The position numbers and the translations under genes are program-made. The notes beneath the pieces are model-generated. The model searched no databases. It saw nothing but the letters and a program-made list of their open reading frames with translations, and was not told the DNA's origin. Positions 1 to 8,402 of a stretch of DNA of 64,000 nucleotides are shown piece after piece (position 1 is the first letter of the stretch; each line of letters begins with the position of its first letter). The stretch is from Ch128b sp964527925 (lineage in GTDB: Bacteria; Bacteroidota; Ignavibacteria; Ch128b), in assembly GCA_964527925.1 (NCBI GenBank), contig CAZGQO010000004.1, positions 178,249 to 242,248 of the forward strand, written 5' to 3'.

Positions 1-151
1 CAGAAAATTCCACACTAAATCCATGATAGGGACTCTGATGCAGTCCGACAAGGAAACCTTCAACAATATATCTTGCTCTTAAATCTAATCGAGCTATTTT
101 CGAAATAATTTTTGGATCAAGGAGATTTCGATAATTGGTCTGATATTTCAC
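1..151 (-). CDS. DUF58 domain protein, N-terminal fragment (runs off the window)
   Basis: Only the first 50 codons are inside the window. The reading frame starts with GTG at 151-149, overlapping the stop of the TPR lipoprotein gene by four bases (GTGA); a TAG three codons upstream rules out an earlier start. The translation contains 'NLLDPKIISKIARLDLRAR' followed by a 'VEGFLVGLHQSPYHGFSVEF' stretch, which is the conserved N-terminal signature of DUF58 proteins. DUF58 proteins usually sit beside MoxR ATPases and von Willebrand A proteins in cell-envelope operons; their biochemical role is not settled. The four-base overlap indicates translational coupling with the upstream envelope genes. The family call rests on 50 residues but the signature is distinctive. 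Confidence 0.85.
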   Translation of the reverse strand, partial: MKYQTNYRNLLDPKIISKIARLDLRARYIVEGFLVGLHQSPYHGFSVEFS

Positions 152-681
152 TTCGAACTAACCTGAGATTTGATATCAACACCTTTTTCTATTAGTATTT
201 CTTCTGGAGACTTACCAAGATTGTCATATTCAGCCCGTACTGATTGAGCAAGTTCATGGTCAGGATAAGCTTTGAGGAACTTTTTGTAGTAATATCTCGC
301 TTGGTCATAATTTTTTAAATATTCAGCATTAATAAATCCAGCTAAAAAAATTGCTTCAGGAGTTTTTTCATAATTCGGATAATTTTCAATCAATCTTTGA
401 TAATATTCAAGTGCTTTATTATAAAAATCAATTTTATGAATTGAATCAGCTGCCTGTCCTTGATAGATTGTGCCGAGTGTAAATAAAGCTTCAGGTACAA
501 ATTCTGATTGCGGATGTTCATTTATTAGTTCTTCAAAATTGTTGATTGCTTCTTTAACATTTTGATTTTTTAAATCTTCCATTCCTGTTTCAAATAAATC
601 TTTGTCAGATTTTGAATTACACGCTGAAAAAATCAACAAAATTGATATTAAAAAAATAAGATTTAAGTTATTCATCTTCAT
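148..681 (-). CDS. TPR lipoprotein, BamD/YfiO- or CpoB-like
   Basis: A 177-residue lipoprotein with a signal peptide ending in a lipobox (FSAC, Cys21). The remainder is helical repeats of TPR type: about 28-62 (paired helices ending 'LINEHPQSEFVPEALF'), 63-100 and 102-140 ('AEYLKNYDQARYYYKKFLKA', then 'YPDHELAQ'). The spacing and the 'YP' or 'HP' turns resemble BamD (YfiO) and the TPR part of CpoB/YbgF, which are periplasm-facing scaffolds at the outer membrane. It is shorter than BamD (about 245 residues). GAGGAG precedes the ATG at 681. It is co-oriented with a BamB-like propeller lipoprotein and a gene with an Omp85-type barrel, so a role in an outer-membrane assembly module is possible. 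The exact partner is not shown by sequence. Confidence 0.75.
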   Translation of the reverse strand: MKMNNLNLIFLISILLIFSACNSKSDKDLFETGMEDLKNQNVKEAINNFEELINEHPQSEFVPEALFTLGTIYQGQAADSIHKIDFYNKALEYYQRLIENYPNYEKTPEAIFLAGFINAEYLKNYDQARYYYKKFLKAYPDHELAQSVRAEYDNLGKSPEEILIEKGVDIKSQVSSK

Positions 682-696
682 TTTGTTCTCCTCTTA

Positions 697-1425
697 TTAT
701 TCTTGAAACAAACTATATACAAAAATACCAAAACTTATTTCCATACCAATTGTAAAGACTGCAGAATAGTTATCGTATTTTCTAATCTTTTGATAATCTG
801 ATTGGTCTTTATCTTTTTTGTAAAAGTATTTGTTTGCCAATTGTTTGTAATAAGTTGAAAAAACTCCGTTTACTATCATCGATGTCAGTGCAATGTATTT
901 GTATTTATAAAAAGATTTTCGAGCTTCCTTTTCTAGACTTTCAAGTACAATCTCTTTATTGAAATAAAATTCATTTGCGAGATTAATTATAGTTTCTTTA
1001 TAACCAGTCAATTTTAGTTGTAAAAATTGCGGACTAAACATCAATTTGAGTTTCAAAGGTGTAAAACCATAAAACAAAGAATCAATATAAACCTCAGCAT
1101 CTTGGGGTTTAGTATTTATAAAAATCTCAAAACTATAGTTTAAGTCGATCAATGTATCCGATTGTAAGTTTATTTTTCTTTTAAAAATATTTTGATTGAA
1201 AAGAGAATCAACAGAATAAGCTTCTACCAAGTAAATGCCTGAATTCAATGTAGTGTCAAAATTATTTGTTGTTTTTATGAAATTACCTTCGATGTATAAA
1301 TCAAATTCATTATCTGATATAATTTTAAGATTATATTCCTTAGTTTGTGCAAAAACTTCACATGAAAAGATTAAAAAAAGAAATAAAAAATTAATTACTG
1401 AGGAAAACAATTTTTCTATCATCAT
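697..1425 (-). CDS. PEGA domain protein, exported
   Basis: A 242-residue protein with an N-terminal signal peptide (hydrophobic residues 8-25, cleavage near VFAQ). A PEGA domain covers roughly residues 100-165: 'INTKPQDAEVYIDSLFYG' then 'TPLKLKL', the small beta domain named after its P-E-G-A motif and common in surface proteins. Two hydrophobic stretches near the C-terminus (about 176-194 and 224-240) could be membrane segments. The double ATG start at 1425 lies 35 bases inside the preceding propeller gene, an unusually long overlap; no strong Shine-Dalgarno site is visible. It lies between a BamB-like and a BamD-like lipoprotein gene. A specific function cannot be assigned. Confidence 0.7.
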   Translation of the reverse strand: MMIEKLFSSVINFLFLFLIFSCEVFAQTKEYNLKIISDNEFDLYIEGNFIKTTNNFDTTLNSGIYLVEAYSVDSLFNQNIFKRKINLQSDTLIDLNYSFEIFINTKPQDAEVYIDSLFYGFTPLKLKLMFSPQFLQLKLTGYKETIINLANEFYFNKEIVLESLEKEARKSFYKYKYIALTSMIVNGVFSTYYKQLANKYFYKKDKDQSDYQKIRKYDNYSAVFTIGMEISFGIFVYSLFQE

Positions 1426-2548
1426 AGCCTGTAATGATTTTATCTTTGATATACACTGGATTTAGTTTAACTCTCCTTTTAAACTCAAACTTCTGAAGTA
1501 ATTTCCCATCACATTTATCTAATAAAATTAATCTACCTGAAAAATCAGGAACCACTAAAACATCCCCCACAATTAGAATAGAATTATTGATTATTCCTCC
1601 TATCGATTTTTTCCAGTTAAGTTCAAATGTTGATTGAGATATACTATACACATTCCCTTTCAAGTCACCAATGAAAATACTTTCATCATCAAGAGATGGT
1701 ATAGATCGAATTGCTGTTTCTAATTTAATTTTGTTTAAGATTTTGATATTTGCACAATCAAATTTATATAGATATCCTTCCTCATCGGCAAAATATATAA
1801 AACAACCTTTCGCATAAAAACCTGAACGAAAAACTTTTTGAATTGAGAACTTGTGTTCAATTTTACCATCGAGGGTTATGAAATAAATAGTACCATCAGT
1901 TGAACCCACAATAATTTTTTTATCATAAATTATTGGTTGGGAATAAAAACTTTTCTTCAAATCAATCTTCCACTCTATTTTTTTATTTTGACTAATTTTA
2001 ATTACAAATCCATTCACTGTAATAAGATAAACATTTTTCTTATCATCCATTAAAAGTTCTTTTTCAACAGAACCATCTAAAATTTCAATTACTCGACTTT
2101 CACCTCTCATAAGATCATAGAAAATAACTTTGGAATTTTGTTCTTTAATACTTGCAAGTGGAAATATCAATTGTTTTTCCTGAACAATAATGCTTGTCAT
2201 TATTGGTTGTTTAAAATTCATATAATGAGTTATCTTTTCATCGCTAAGATTAATCGCATAAACATTTCCCTTCAAGTCACCAATCACAGCTAAATTATCC
2301 ATCGCTTTAATTGATGAAAAATTTAATCCCCCTTTCAAATCAATGGTAGTCGAAATTTTTAAAGGCAATTTCAAAGAATCTTTGATATAAAAATTATTTG
2401 TAAAATTTTTACCATATACTGACCATTCATCTCCGTTTTTAAGGAATTTATCAATAATAATTTTTTTACCACAAGAATTGATTGTTAAAGCAACCAGAAT
2501 GAAAGAAATCAAATTTATAATGTAAGAGAAAAGTCTATTTCTAAGCAT
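1391..2548 (-). CDS. PQQ-type beta-propeller lipoprotein, BamB-like
   Basis: A 385-residue lipoprotein with a lipobox around Cys26 (INSC). The body is repeated blades of the PQQ-like propeller type: 'GDLKGNVYAINLSDEKI', 'GSTDGTIYFITLDGKIEH' and 'GDLKGNVYSISQSTFELNW'. Length and design match BamB, the eight-bladed propeller lipoprotein of the BAM complex, although sequence alone cannot separate BamB from other PQQ propellers. Its ATG overlaps the TAA of the upstream protease/barrel gene by one base (TAATG), so the two are translationally coupled. Cysteines and metal ligands typical of PQQ dehydrogenases are absent, so an enzyme is unlikely. A scaffold or assembly role beside the Omp85-type barrel is the best inference. 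Confidence 0.75.
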   Translation of the reverse strand: MLRNRLFSYIINLISFILVALTINSCGKKIIIDKFLKNGDEWSVYGKNFTNNFYIKDSLKLPLKISTTIDLKGGLNFSSIKAMDNLAVIGDLKGNVYAINLSDEKITHYMNFKQPIMTSIIVQEKQLIFPLASIKEQNSKVIFYDLMRGESRVIEILDGSVEKELLMDDKKNVYLITVNGFVIKISQNKKIEWKIDLKKSFYSQPIIYDKKIIVGSTDGTIYFITLDGKIEHKFSIQKVFRSGFYAKGCFIYFADEEGYLYKFDCANIKILNKIKLETAIRSIPSLDDESIFIGDLKGNVYSISQSTFELNWKKSIGGIINNSILIVGDVLVVPDFSGRLILLDKCDGKLLQKFEFKRRVKLNPVYIKDKIITGYDDRKIVFLSN

Positions 2549-5382
2549 TAAAAATCCCAGCCAAAAAAGAATTGATAAAACAGTCCTGATTGAAATCTTC
2601 TAAAGCCGTCCTCTATCTTCTTACCAATATCATAACGCAGGACAAGGACACCCAATAAATTCATACGCACACCAAAACCAATGCTTCCAAGTGTTTGATT
2701 ATATTTTGTATCCCATGCATTTCCCATATCTAGAAAAGTTGCACCTCGAAACTCAAATAAATTCATTGTGAGGAACGGAAATCTGATTGTAATCTGATCA
2801 ACCAGTGGAAAACGTAATTCAAAAGATGTCAACCACAGCTTTTCACCACGAATTGACCAGCGAGGATAACCTCTCAAATCCCAATTACCGCCCATAAAAT
2901 ATCTTCTTGCTTCCCGACCTTCATTAAAGAAAAATTGAAATCTTGATGCAAAAGCACTCTTTAAACCAAGTCTTAAATAATTTCTGTAATCCAGCATAAA
3001 GCTAAAGTAATTGACATTTGAAAATTTAATATCATTAGTTTGAGCAAGTAAAATCATAAAACGAGAACCATCAATTGGACCAGTTGATGACCATAAACTG
3101 TTATCAAAAACATAAGAAATGGAATTTGTTAGCAACAGACCTTTTCTATTTTTTGAAGTAAAGAAAACTTCTTTATCTGAATTAGCAAGATAGAAACTGG
3201 CTTCAAATCTTCTAAAGAATGATAATGGATAGATTAAAGAAAAATATAATCCATAACTTCTCTCATAAAAATATTCATCGGAATCGCGGATATCATATCT
3301 TCTACCTGCAAGATGAAAAACTCCGAATGCATAATTTGTTTTCTGAGCAAGTGAAATTTTTGAGATTACAACATTAAAACTTTTCAAAAACTCGTCTTTA
3401 TTCTGTGCCGTATTGTAAATTAAGAACTGGTAATGATCATCACTAAGCAAATCACTTAACGAAAATATTGCACCACCTGTTGTCCCATAAACTGGATTTG
3501 TTGAAATTTGACTCTGAGCAAAATCAAGAGTGTATTCACGCTCATATTTGAGCCTTTCCTTAACTCTCAAACCATCAATACGACTTGATCTCCAATAAAA
3601 TTTTGTAAAAGTTGAATTCATTGAAAGGGATTGATTAAGTCTTTTAATATTCTCCTGAAAGTTTTCCAATTCATAAAGTTGAAAACTGAAATTTTCGAAA
3701 GAGCAAAAAATTAAAGATTCATCTTTAATTGATGGGTCATAAACAGATGTAGTAAAAGAAGTAATTCTTTGCATTACGGTATCAAATTGAATTCGATCAG
3801 TAGAATAATCCAAAATTGCAATTGACCAAATATTAGAAACACCATCCAGGTTTGATGTGAAAACTATTTGGTCGCCGTTTTTTGAGAATATTGGATAAGT
3901 CTGGTCTGAACTTAATTTTGTTACAGGGGAAATGGACAAGTCATTGATGTTGATCAAAAATAAATTGTAAAATATTTTACCTTTAGCAGAACTTCTATCT
4001 GAACTAAAAATTATAACTCTACCGTCAGGAGAGAATGAAGGATTTCTATCATCATAATAATCATTTGTTAATCTAAAAATCTTATTGTTAGTAAATTCAT
4101 ATACAAATAAATCGCTGTGTCCCTTGATATCAATACCTGTGAAAACAACTCTCGAACCATCAAAAGAAAACTTTGGATTTGAAATTGTAAGAATATTCTC
4201 AAAGTTTTTTGAAAAAATTAATTTCTTTTCTTTCAAACTATAAAAGTTTAATTGATCACGTCCTTTGTTCTTCGATGAAAAAACTATAATTCCATCTTTC
4301 GAAACATCAAGACCGCTTCTAAACAAATGGAAAGATTCAAACTCATCGCTTTTTTCACCTTCGATTAATTGTTCAAATCTTTTCTTTTCATTTTTCAAAT
4401 CAAGTTTATAAATAGAAGAATAACCATTTCGATTAGCGAGAAAAATTATAGAACTATCACTTTCAAAGTAAACAGGGCTAAAATTGAAACCGAAATCTGT
4501 GAATTTGTTAGTTATAAAGCCGGGAAGATCTGCACTCGATATTATTGGATAATAGTTTTTTCTTAGGAAATATTTCCATTCCTTATCGAATTCTCCGAAT
4601 GAAACTCCCAGAGTAAACTTCCATATTTCTTCAAAATTATTTGATTTCCAGAAATTCTCAATGAGTAATAAAATTTTTTCTTCACCATATTTTTGTGAAA
4701 CAAACTCAAGAATTTTTTGACCAAATTTATACATCAAGAAAGTTCCGCTGATTCGATCAATATCTTCAATTCCAATTATATATCCATTTAAAACAGCATC
4801 TCTTAAAATCATTTCACCCTGATCATCCCAATCTGTAGACCAATATTCAGCCAAGCCTTCAACAAACCAGAGTGGTGGTAAACTTTCTGATGTCAACCTG
4901 AAATCTCTTTGAATTCTTCTTATTTTATTTGTCATGAAAACATGAACTAATTCGTGTCGAATCACATGTCTGAATTGTCTAAGTGAACCATCGAAAGGAA
5001 GAACAACACGTCCTTTCATGAATTCAAAAAATCCACCTACACCTTCGGGCAGTAATCCTGGTACTGTATTGGTTTGTTGAAAATGTTGGTGAGTGTTGTA
5101 AAAAATTAATGGAATACGCTGGAGAACTGTATGATTGAATTTTACTTTTAATTCTTCATAAGCTTCTTCAGCATAATTAGAACCAATCTCGGCTATTTCT
5201 GAGAATTCAGGATAATAATAGGTATCAAAATGATCGGTTTTTAGAACTTGCCAATCAAAAGTTTCGTACTGAACCTTATTTCGACCAAAATATGTGAATT
5301 GAGCCTGCACCTCTGTATAAAAAATAATTAATAGAACAGTTAAAACACTAGTTAATTTCAGCGAGTGCGTTCTTGAGCGCAT
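2548..5382 (-). CDS. Fusion: MA-like metalloprotease, WD40-like propeller, Omp85-type outer-membrane barrel
   Basis: About 944 residues from the ATG at 5382; an earlier TTG at 5409 is possible but has no ribosome site. A signal peptide ends near VQAQ. The first third is a gluzincin-type domain: 'HVIRHELVHVF' (HExxH) followed some 28 residues later by 'WFVEGLAEYW', the usual third-ligand glutamate context of peptidase MA-like domains. The middle carries PD40/TolB-like propeller blades such as 'RNPSFSPDGRVIIFSSDR' and 'YPIFSKNGDQIVFTSNLDG'. The last third is a beta-barrel with 'RRYFMGGNWDLRGYPRWS', matching the RG(F/Y) motif of Omp85/BamA barrels. POTRA domains are not evident. The product is inferred to sit in the outer membrane with periplasmic or surface protease and propeller parts. 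It overlaps the isomerase gene by 35 bases and is followed by BamB-like and BamD-like lipoprotein genes. Confidence 0.85.
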   Translation of the reverse strand: MRSRTHSLKLTSVLTVLLIIFYTEVQAQFTYFGRNKVQYETFDWQVLKTDHFDTYYYPEFSEIAEIGSNYAEEAYEELKVKFNHTVLQRIPLIFYNTHQHFQQTNTVPGLLPEGVGGFFEFMKGRVVLPFDGSLRQFRHVIRHELVHVFMTNKIRRIQRDFRLTSESLPPLWFVEGLAEYWSTDWDDQGEMILRDAVLNGYIIGIEDIDRISGTFLMYKFGQKILEFVSQKYGEEKILLLIENFWKSNNFEEIWKFTLGVSFGEFDKEWKYFLRKNYYPIISSADLPGFITNKFTDFGFNFSPVYFESDSSIIFLANRNGYSSIYKLDLKNEKKRFEQLIEGEKSDEFESFHLFRSGLDVSKDGIIVFSSKNKGRDQLNFYSLKEKKLIFSKNFENILTISNPKFSFDGSRVVFTGIDIKGHSDLFVYEFTNNKIFRLTNDYYDDRNPSFSPDGRVIIFSSDRSSAKGKIFYNLFLININDLSISPVTKLSSDQTYPIFSKNGDQIVFTSNLDGVSNIWSIAILDYSTDRIQFDTVMQRITSFTTSVYDPSIKDESLIFCSFENFSFQLYELENFQENIKRLNQSLSMNSTFTKFYWRSSRIDGLRVKERLKYEREYTLDFAQSQISTNPVYGTTGGAIFSLSDLLSDDHYQFLIYNTAQNKDEFLKSFNVVISKISLAQKTNYAFGVFHLAGRRYDIRDSDEYFYERSYGLYFSLIYPLSFFRRFEASFYLANSDKEVFFTSKNRKGLLLTNSISYVFDNSLWSSTGPIDGSRFMILLAQTNDIKFSNVNYFSFMLDYRNYLRLGLKSAFASRFQFFFNEGREARRYFMGGNWDLRGYPRWSIRGEKLWLTSFELRFPLVDQITIRFPFLTMNLFEFRGATFLDMGNAWDTKYNQTLGSIGFGVRMNLLGVLVLRYDIGKKIEDGFRRFQSGLFYQFFFGWDF

Positions 5383-6379
5383 TGATATTTTTAATTGGTG
5401 TTGGATCAACCTTTCTTGTTACTGCTAAATAGAAACTTACCCAATCAACAAAATAAATCAGGTCAAAAGTTCTTAGGTAAAATTGTTCCTCTTTGCTTTC
5501 CAATCTTAAAATTTCGAGTTTGACTTCACTCAAAATTTTTTTAGTGATATCGAATCTAAGTTTATTTCGAGGGTGATCTTCAGGATCAATTATTTGAATT
5601 AGAACTGCTGGAAGAAATTTTTCATCATATAATTCCCAGGCAATAATTTCATTATGATTTAATTCTGGAATAATTCCAGAGTATGAAAGTACTTTTGAAT
5701 TTTCAGCTAATTGTGATCTGAATCTAACATTAATTGATTGTAAAAGTTCAGTTGAATGAATGACAAGGAATTTTCCTATTAGTTTTAATGCAAATTGATA
5801 TGGTTCACCTTCTTCTTTTGAATATATCTCACTCTTATCTTTCCAGAGTTTGATTATGTTTGAATAAAAATTATTGTCCACATTGATGAATCCAGCACTA
5901 TCAAAAAACTTGATTAAAGTTGTAAGCATCAATCCTATTGCACATCTTGGTTGAAACCCCAATTCAACTGCAAAGTGAGGAAATCCATCCTGAAGAGCAT
6001 TATCTTTCAATTTTCCACCGGAGCTAATAGTTACTATTTTACAATTCTTTGATTTTGCTTCATCGAAACTCGATAAGGTCTCTTCTGTATTTCCTGAATA
6101 ACTACAAGCAATAACAAGTGTGTTTTCATCTGCGAATGATGGCAGGTTATAATTTCTATTTACTACATAGGGAATATTCAGTTGTTTACCAAATAGAGTA
6201 TAAAAGATATCGCCGGAGATTGCAGAACCACCAAGTCCTGAAACAACAATTTTGTTTACTGAGGAATAGAATGATCTATCTATTTCAATTTTTTTTTGAT
6301 TCACTTTTTCGACTTGCTGATAATAGTTTTTAAGTACATTAAACATATCACCAGAATCAGATTGTTTATATGGATTCAT
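5348..6379 (-). CDS. Bifunctional phosphoglucose/phosphomannose isomerase
   Basis: A 343-residue cytoplasmic SIS-domain enzyme interconverting glucose 6-phosphate or mannose 6-phosphate with fructose 6-phosphate. The first SIS domain shows 'VVSGLGGSAISGDIF' (about 45-59) and the sugar-phosphate loop 'CSYSGNTEETLSSF' (about 92-105). The second half has 'GIIPELNHNEIIAWE', the Glu/His catalytic region typical of the archaeal/bacterial PGI-PMI family. Length fits this family (about 300-350) and not classical PGI (about 550). AGGAG precedes the ATG at 6379, two bases after the ptsI stop. It provides hexose-phosphate entry to glycolysis and mannose for envelope sugars. Confidence 0.92.
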   Translation of the reverse strand: MNPYKQSDSGDMFNVLKNYYQQVEKVNQKKIEIDRSFYSSVNKIVVSGLGGSAISGDIFYTLFGKQLNIPYVVNRNYNLPSFADENTLVIACSYSGNTEETLSSFDEAKSKNCKIVTISSGGKLKDNALQDGFPHFAVELGFQPRCAIGLMLTTLIKFFDSAGFINVDNNFYSNIIKLWKDKSEIYSKEEGEPYQFALKLIGKFLVIHSTELLQSINVRFRSQLAENSKVLSYSGIIPELNHNEIIAWELYDEKFLPAVLIQIIDPEDHPRNKLRFDITKKILSEVKLEILRLESKEEQFYLRTFDLIYFVDWVSFYLAVTRKVDPTPIKNINALKNALAEIN

Positions 6380-6381
6380 TG

Positions 6382-8145
6382 TTAACTCCTGTTGTTATTT
6401 AGATTTTTGTTGAATTCTTCAATTATTTCAATAATTTCAGTTTGAGTTTGACTTCGCAAACATTTAACTGCTAATTTTTTACATTCAGATAGTTTTAAAT
6501 TTAAAATTGTCTTTTTGATTTCCGGAAGTAAGTATTCATTTACGCTTAATACATTATATCCCAAACCTAAAAGTAGAGGTATAGCTTTTATATTCGAAGC
6601 TAATTCACCACAGATGCTGACTTCAACTTTAGTACGATTTAGTTCTTTCGTTACCTGTCTTAAAGATCTTATCAATGCTGGATGAAATTCTTGATATGAT
6701 TTAAAAACTCTTTCATTTCCTCTATCAACGGCAAGAAGATACTGTGTAAGGTCATTTGTTCCAACACTCACAAAATCAATATACTTTGAAGCTTCTTTAA
6801 TACAATAAATTATTGAAGGAACTTCTGCCATGATTCCAAATTTTATGGTTTCATCGAATTTAATTCTATTAGATCTCAATTCATTTTTTACTTCTTCTAA
6901 GATCTTTTTTGCTTCTATAATTTCATCAATTGATGAAACCATTGGTATTATTATTCTAACATTTCTATAGATTGACGATCTAAGAATCGCACGCAATTGA
7001 GTTTTGAATACATTTTTCAAATCAAGTAAAAGTCTAATTCCTCGCCAACCTAAGAATGGATTATTTTCAGAATAAGTTTCATCTGATTTTATTTTGTCAC
7101 CACCAAGATCAAAAGTCCTTATTGTCACAATGTTAGGATAAAATTTTTCGACTAAATCAAGATAAGCTTCCATCTGTTCAGATTCACTTGGAAAAGAACC
7201 TTTTTGAAAGAATAAATTCTCAGTTCTGAACAAACCAACTCCTTTTGCACCTGATGCAATTGCAAATGGAATCTCATCGAGAAAATCTATGTTTGCAAGT
7301 AATTTAACCTGATGATTGTCTTTCGTCTTACATTGAATGTTTCTAAGTTCTTCGTATTTCTTTTTCTTCGTATTGTATTCTTCGATTTTATTCTTATAGT
7401 GATCAAGAATTTCTGGTGATGGATTCTCGATGACAAATCCCTCAAAACCATCTACAATTATGTGAACATCATTATCGAGTTGATTAAAAATACCGTGTAT
7501 ACCCAGTACAGCTGGAATATTTAAAGCTCGAGCAAGAATTGCTGCGTGAGAGGTTAATCCTCCTGCTTCAGAAACATAAGCAAGAACATCATTTCTTGTG
7601 AAAAGGATTGTATCGGCGGGAGTCAAATTTTTTGCAACTATTATGACCGAATGTTTAAGTCTTGATTCCCATCTTTTACTTTGAAGATTTCTGATAATTC
7701 GAAATTTAATGTCTTCTATATCATTTGAACGTTCAATCATCGCAGGATCATTTGTCTTTCGCATTTTATCGATATATTTGTTGAATTCGAATTCAACGGA
7801 ATACTCAGCACTATGTTTTTTTTGAAGGATATTGTTTTTAATTGAATCTAACAGCTGAACATCATCAAGAATTAGTAAATGAGCTTCAAAAATTTCTACC
7901 ATCTTGTCATCAATCTTGTCTCTCGAAAAATCAATAATTTTTTGAAGCTCTTTTTTCGATTTATCTATTGCAAAATTTAGAGTTTCTATTTCATAATCTG
8001 TATCAAGAGTGACAGATGGAAATATCTCAATTTTTTCTTTCTCATATTTTAAGACAGGTCCAATTGCGTATCCAGGTGCAGAAGGAATTCCAGTATAGAT
8101 TTTTGTTTCAGGAGATTTTAATCTTTCAATCTCATTATAGCTCAT
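6382..8145 (-). CDS. ptsI: Phosphoenolpyruvate-protein phosphotransferase (PTS enzyme I)
   Basis: Enzyme I takes phosphate from PEP and passes it to HPr. I place the start at the ATG at 8145 (587 residues), which has AGAGG five bases upstream; a TTG at 8169 would add eight residues and deepen the overlap with the HPr gene. Landmarks in order: an N-terminal HPr-binding helical region, the phospho-histidine motif 'GGLTSHAAILARALNIP', the PEP-binding 'GLFRTENLFF' and 'VSVGTNDLTQYLLAVDRG', and the C-terminal 'VSICGELASN' with the catalytic cysteine. The length is normal. The start overlaps the HPr stop by 11 bases. No EIIA, EIIB or EIIC gene is in the window, so the pair may feed a distant permease or a regulatory PTS. 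Confidence 0.95.
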   Translation of the reverse strand: MSYNEIERLKSPETKIYTGIPSAPGYAIGPVLKYEKEKIEIFPSVTLDTDYEIETLNFAIDKSKKELQKIIDFSRDKIDDKMVEIFEAHLLILDDVQLLDSIKNNILQKKHSAEYSVEFEFNKYIDKMRKTNDPAMIERSNDIEDIKFRIIRNLQSKRWESRLKHSVIIVAKNLTPADTILFTRNDVLAYVSEAGGLTSHAAILARALNIPAVLGIHGIFNQLDNDVHIIVDGFEGFVIENPSPEILDHYKNKIEEYNTKKKKYEELRNIQCKTKDNHQVKLLANIDFLDEIPFAIASGAKGVGLFRTENLFFQKGSFPSESEQMEAYLDLVEKFYPNIVTIRTFDLGGDKIKSDETYSENNPFLGWRGIRLLLDLKNVFKTQLRAILRSSIYRNVRIIIPMVSSIDEIIEAKKILEEVKNELRSNRIKFDETIKFGIMAEVPSIIYCIKEASKYIDFVSVGTNDLTQYLLAVDRGNERVFKSYQEFHPALIRSLRQVTKELNRTKVEVSICGELASNIKAIPLLLGLGYNVLSVNEYLLPEIKKTILNLKLSECKKLAVKCLRSQTQTEIIEIIEEFNKNLNNNRS

Positions 8146-8401
8146 CGAATCCTCTATTAAAATATTCAACTATTTCCTTTGAGGCTTCTTCTTCATCTTC
8201 TCCTTCAAATTTTAAGAGTAATTTACTACCCTGCTCAGCACAGAGAGACATAACGCCAATTATACTTTTTCCATTAACAACAAGATTATCCTGAATAATA
8301 TAAAAATCGCATTTATATTTTGACGCAAGTTTAACAATTGTTGCTGCAGGTCTGGTATGGAGTCCAGCTCTGTTTAAAATTGTTACCTCTTTTTCAATCA
8401 T
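8135..8401 (-). CDS. ptsH: Phosphocarrier protein HPr
   Basis: An 88-residue protein with the HPr active site 'NRAGLHTRPAATIVKLA', in which His15 accepts phosphate from enzyme I. The regulatory serine region 'NGKSIIGVMSL' (Ser46 region) is conserved, so phosphorylation by an HPr kinase is possible, although no hprK is in this window. The length is standard. It lies directly upstream of ptsI in the same operon and two bases downstream of the polyprenyl synthase gene. Confidence 0.95.
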   Translation of the reverse strand: MIEKEVTILNRAGLHTRPAATIVKLASKYKCDFYIIQDNLVVNGKSIIGVMSLCAEQGSKLLLKFEGEDEEEASKEIVEYFNRGFDEL

Positions 8402-8402
8402 T

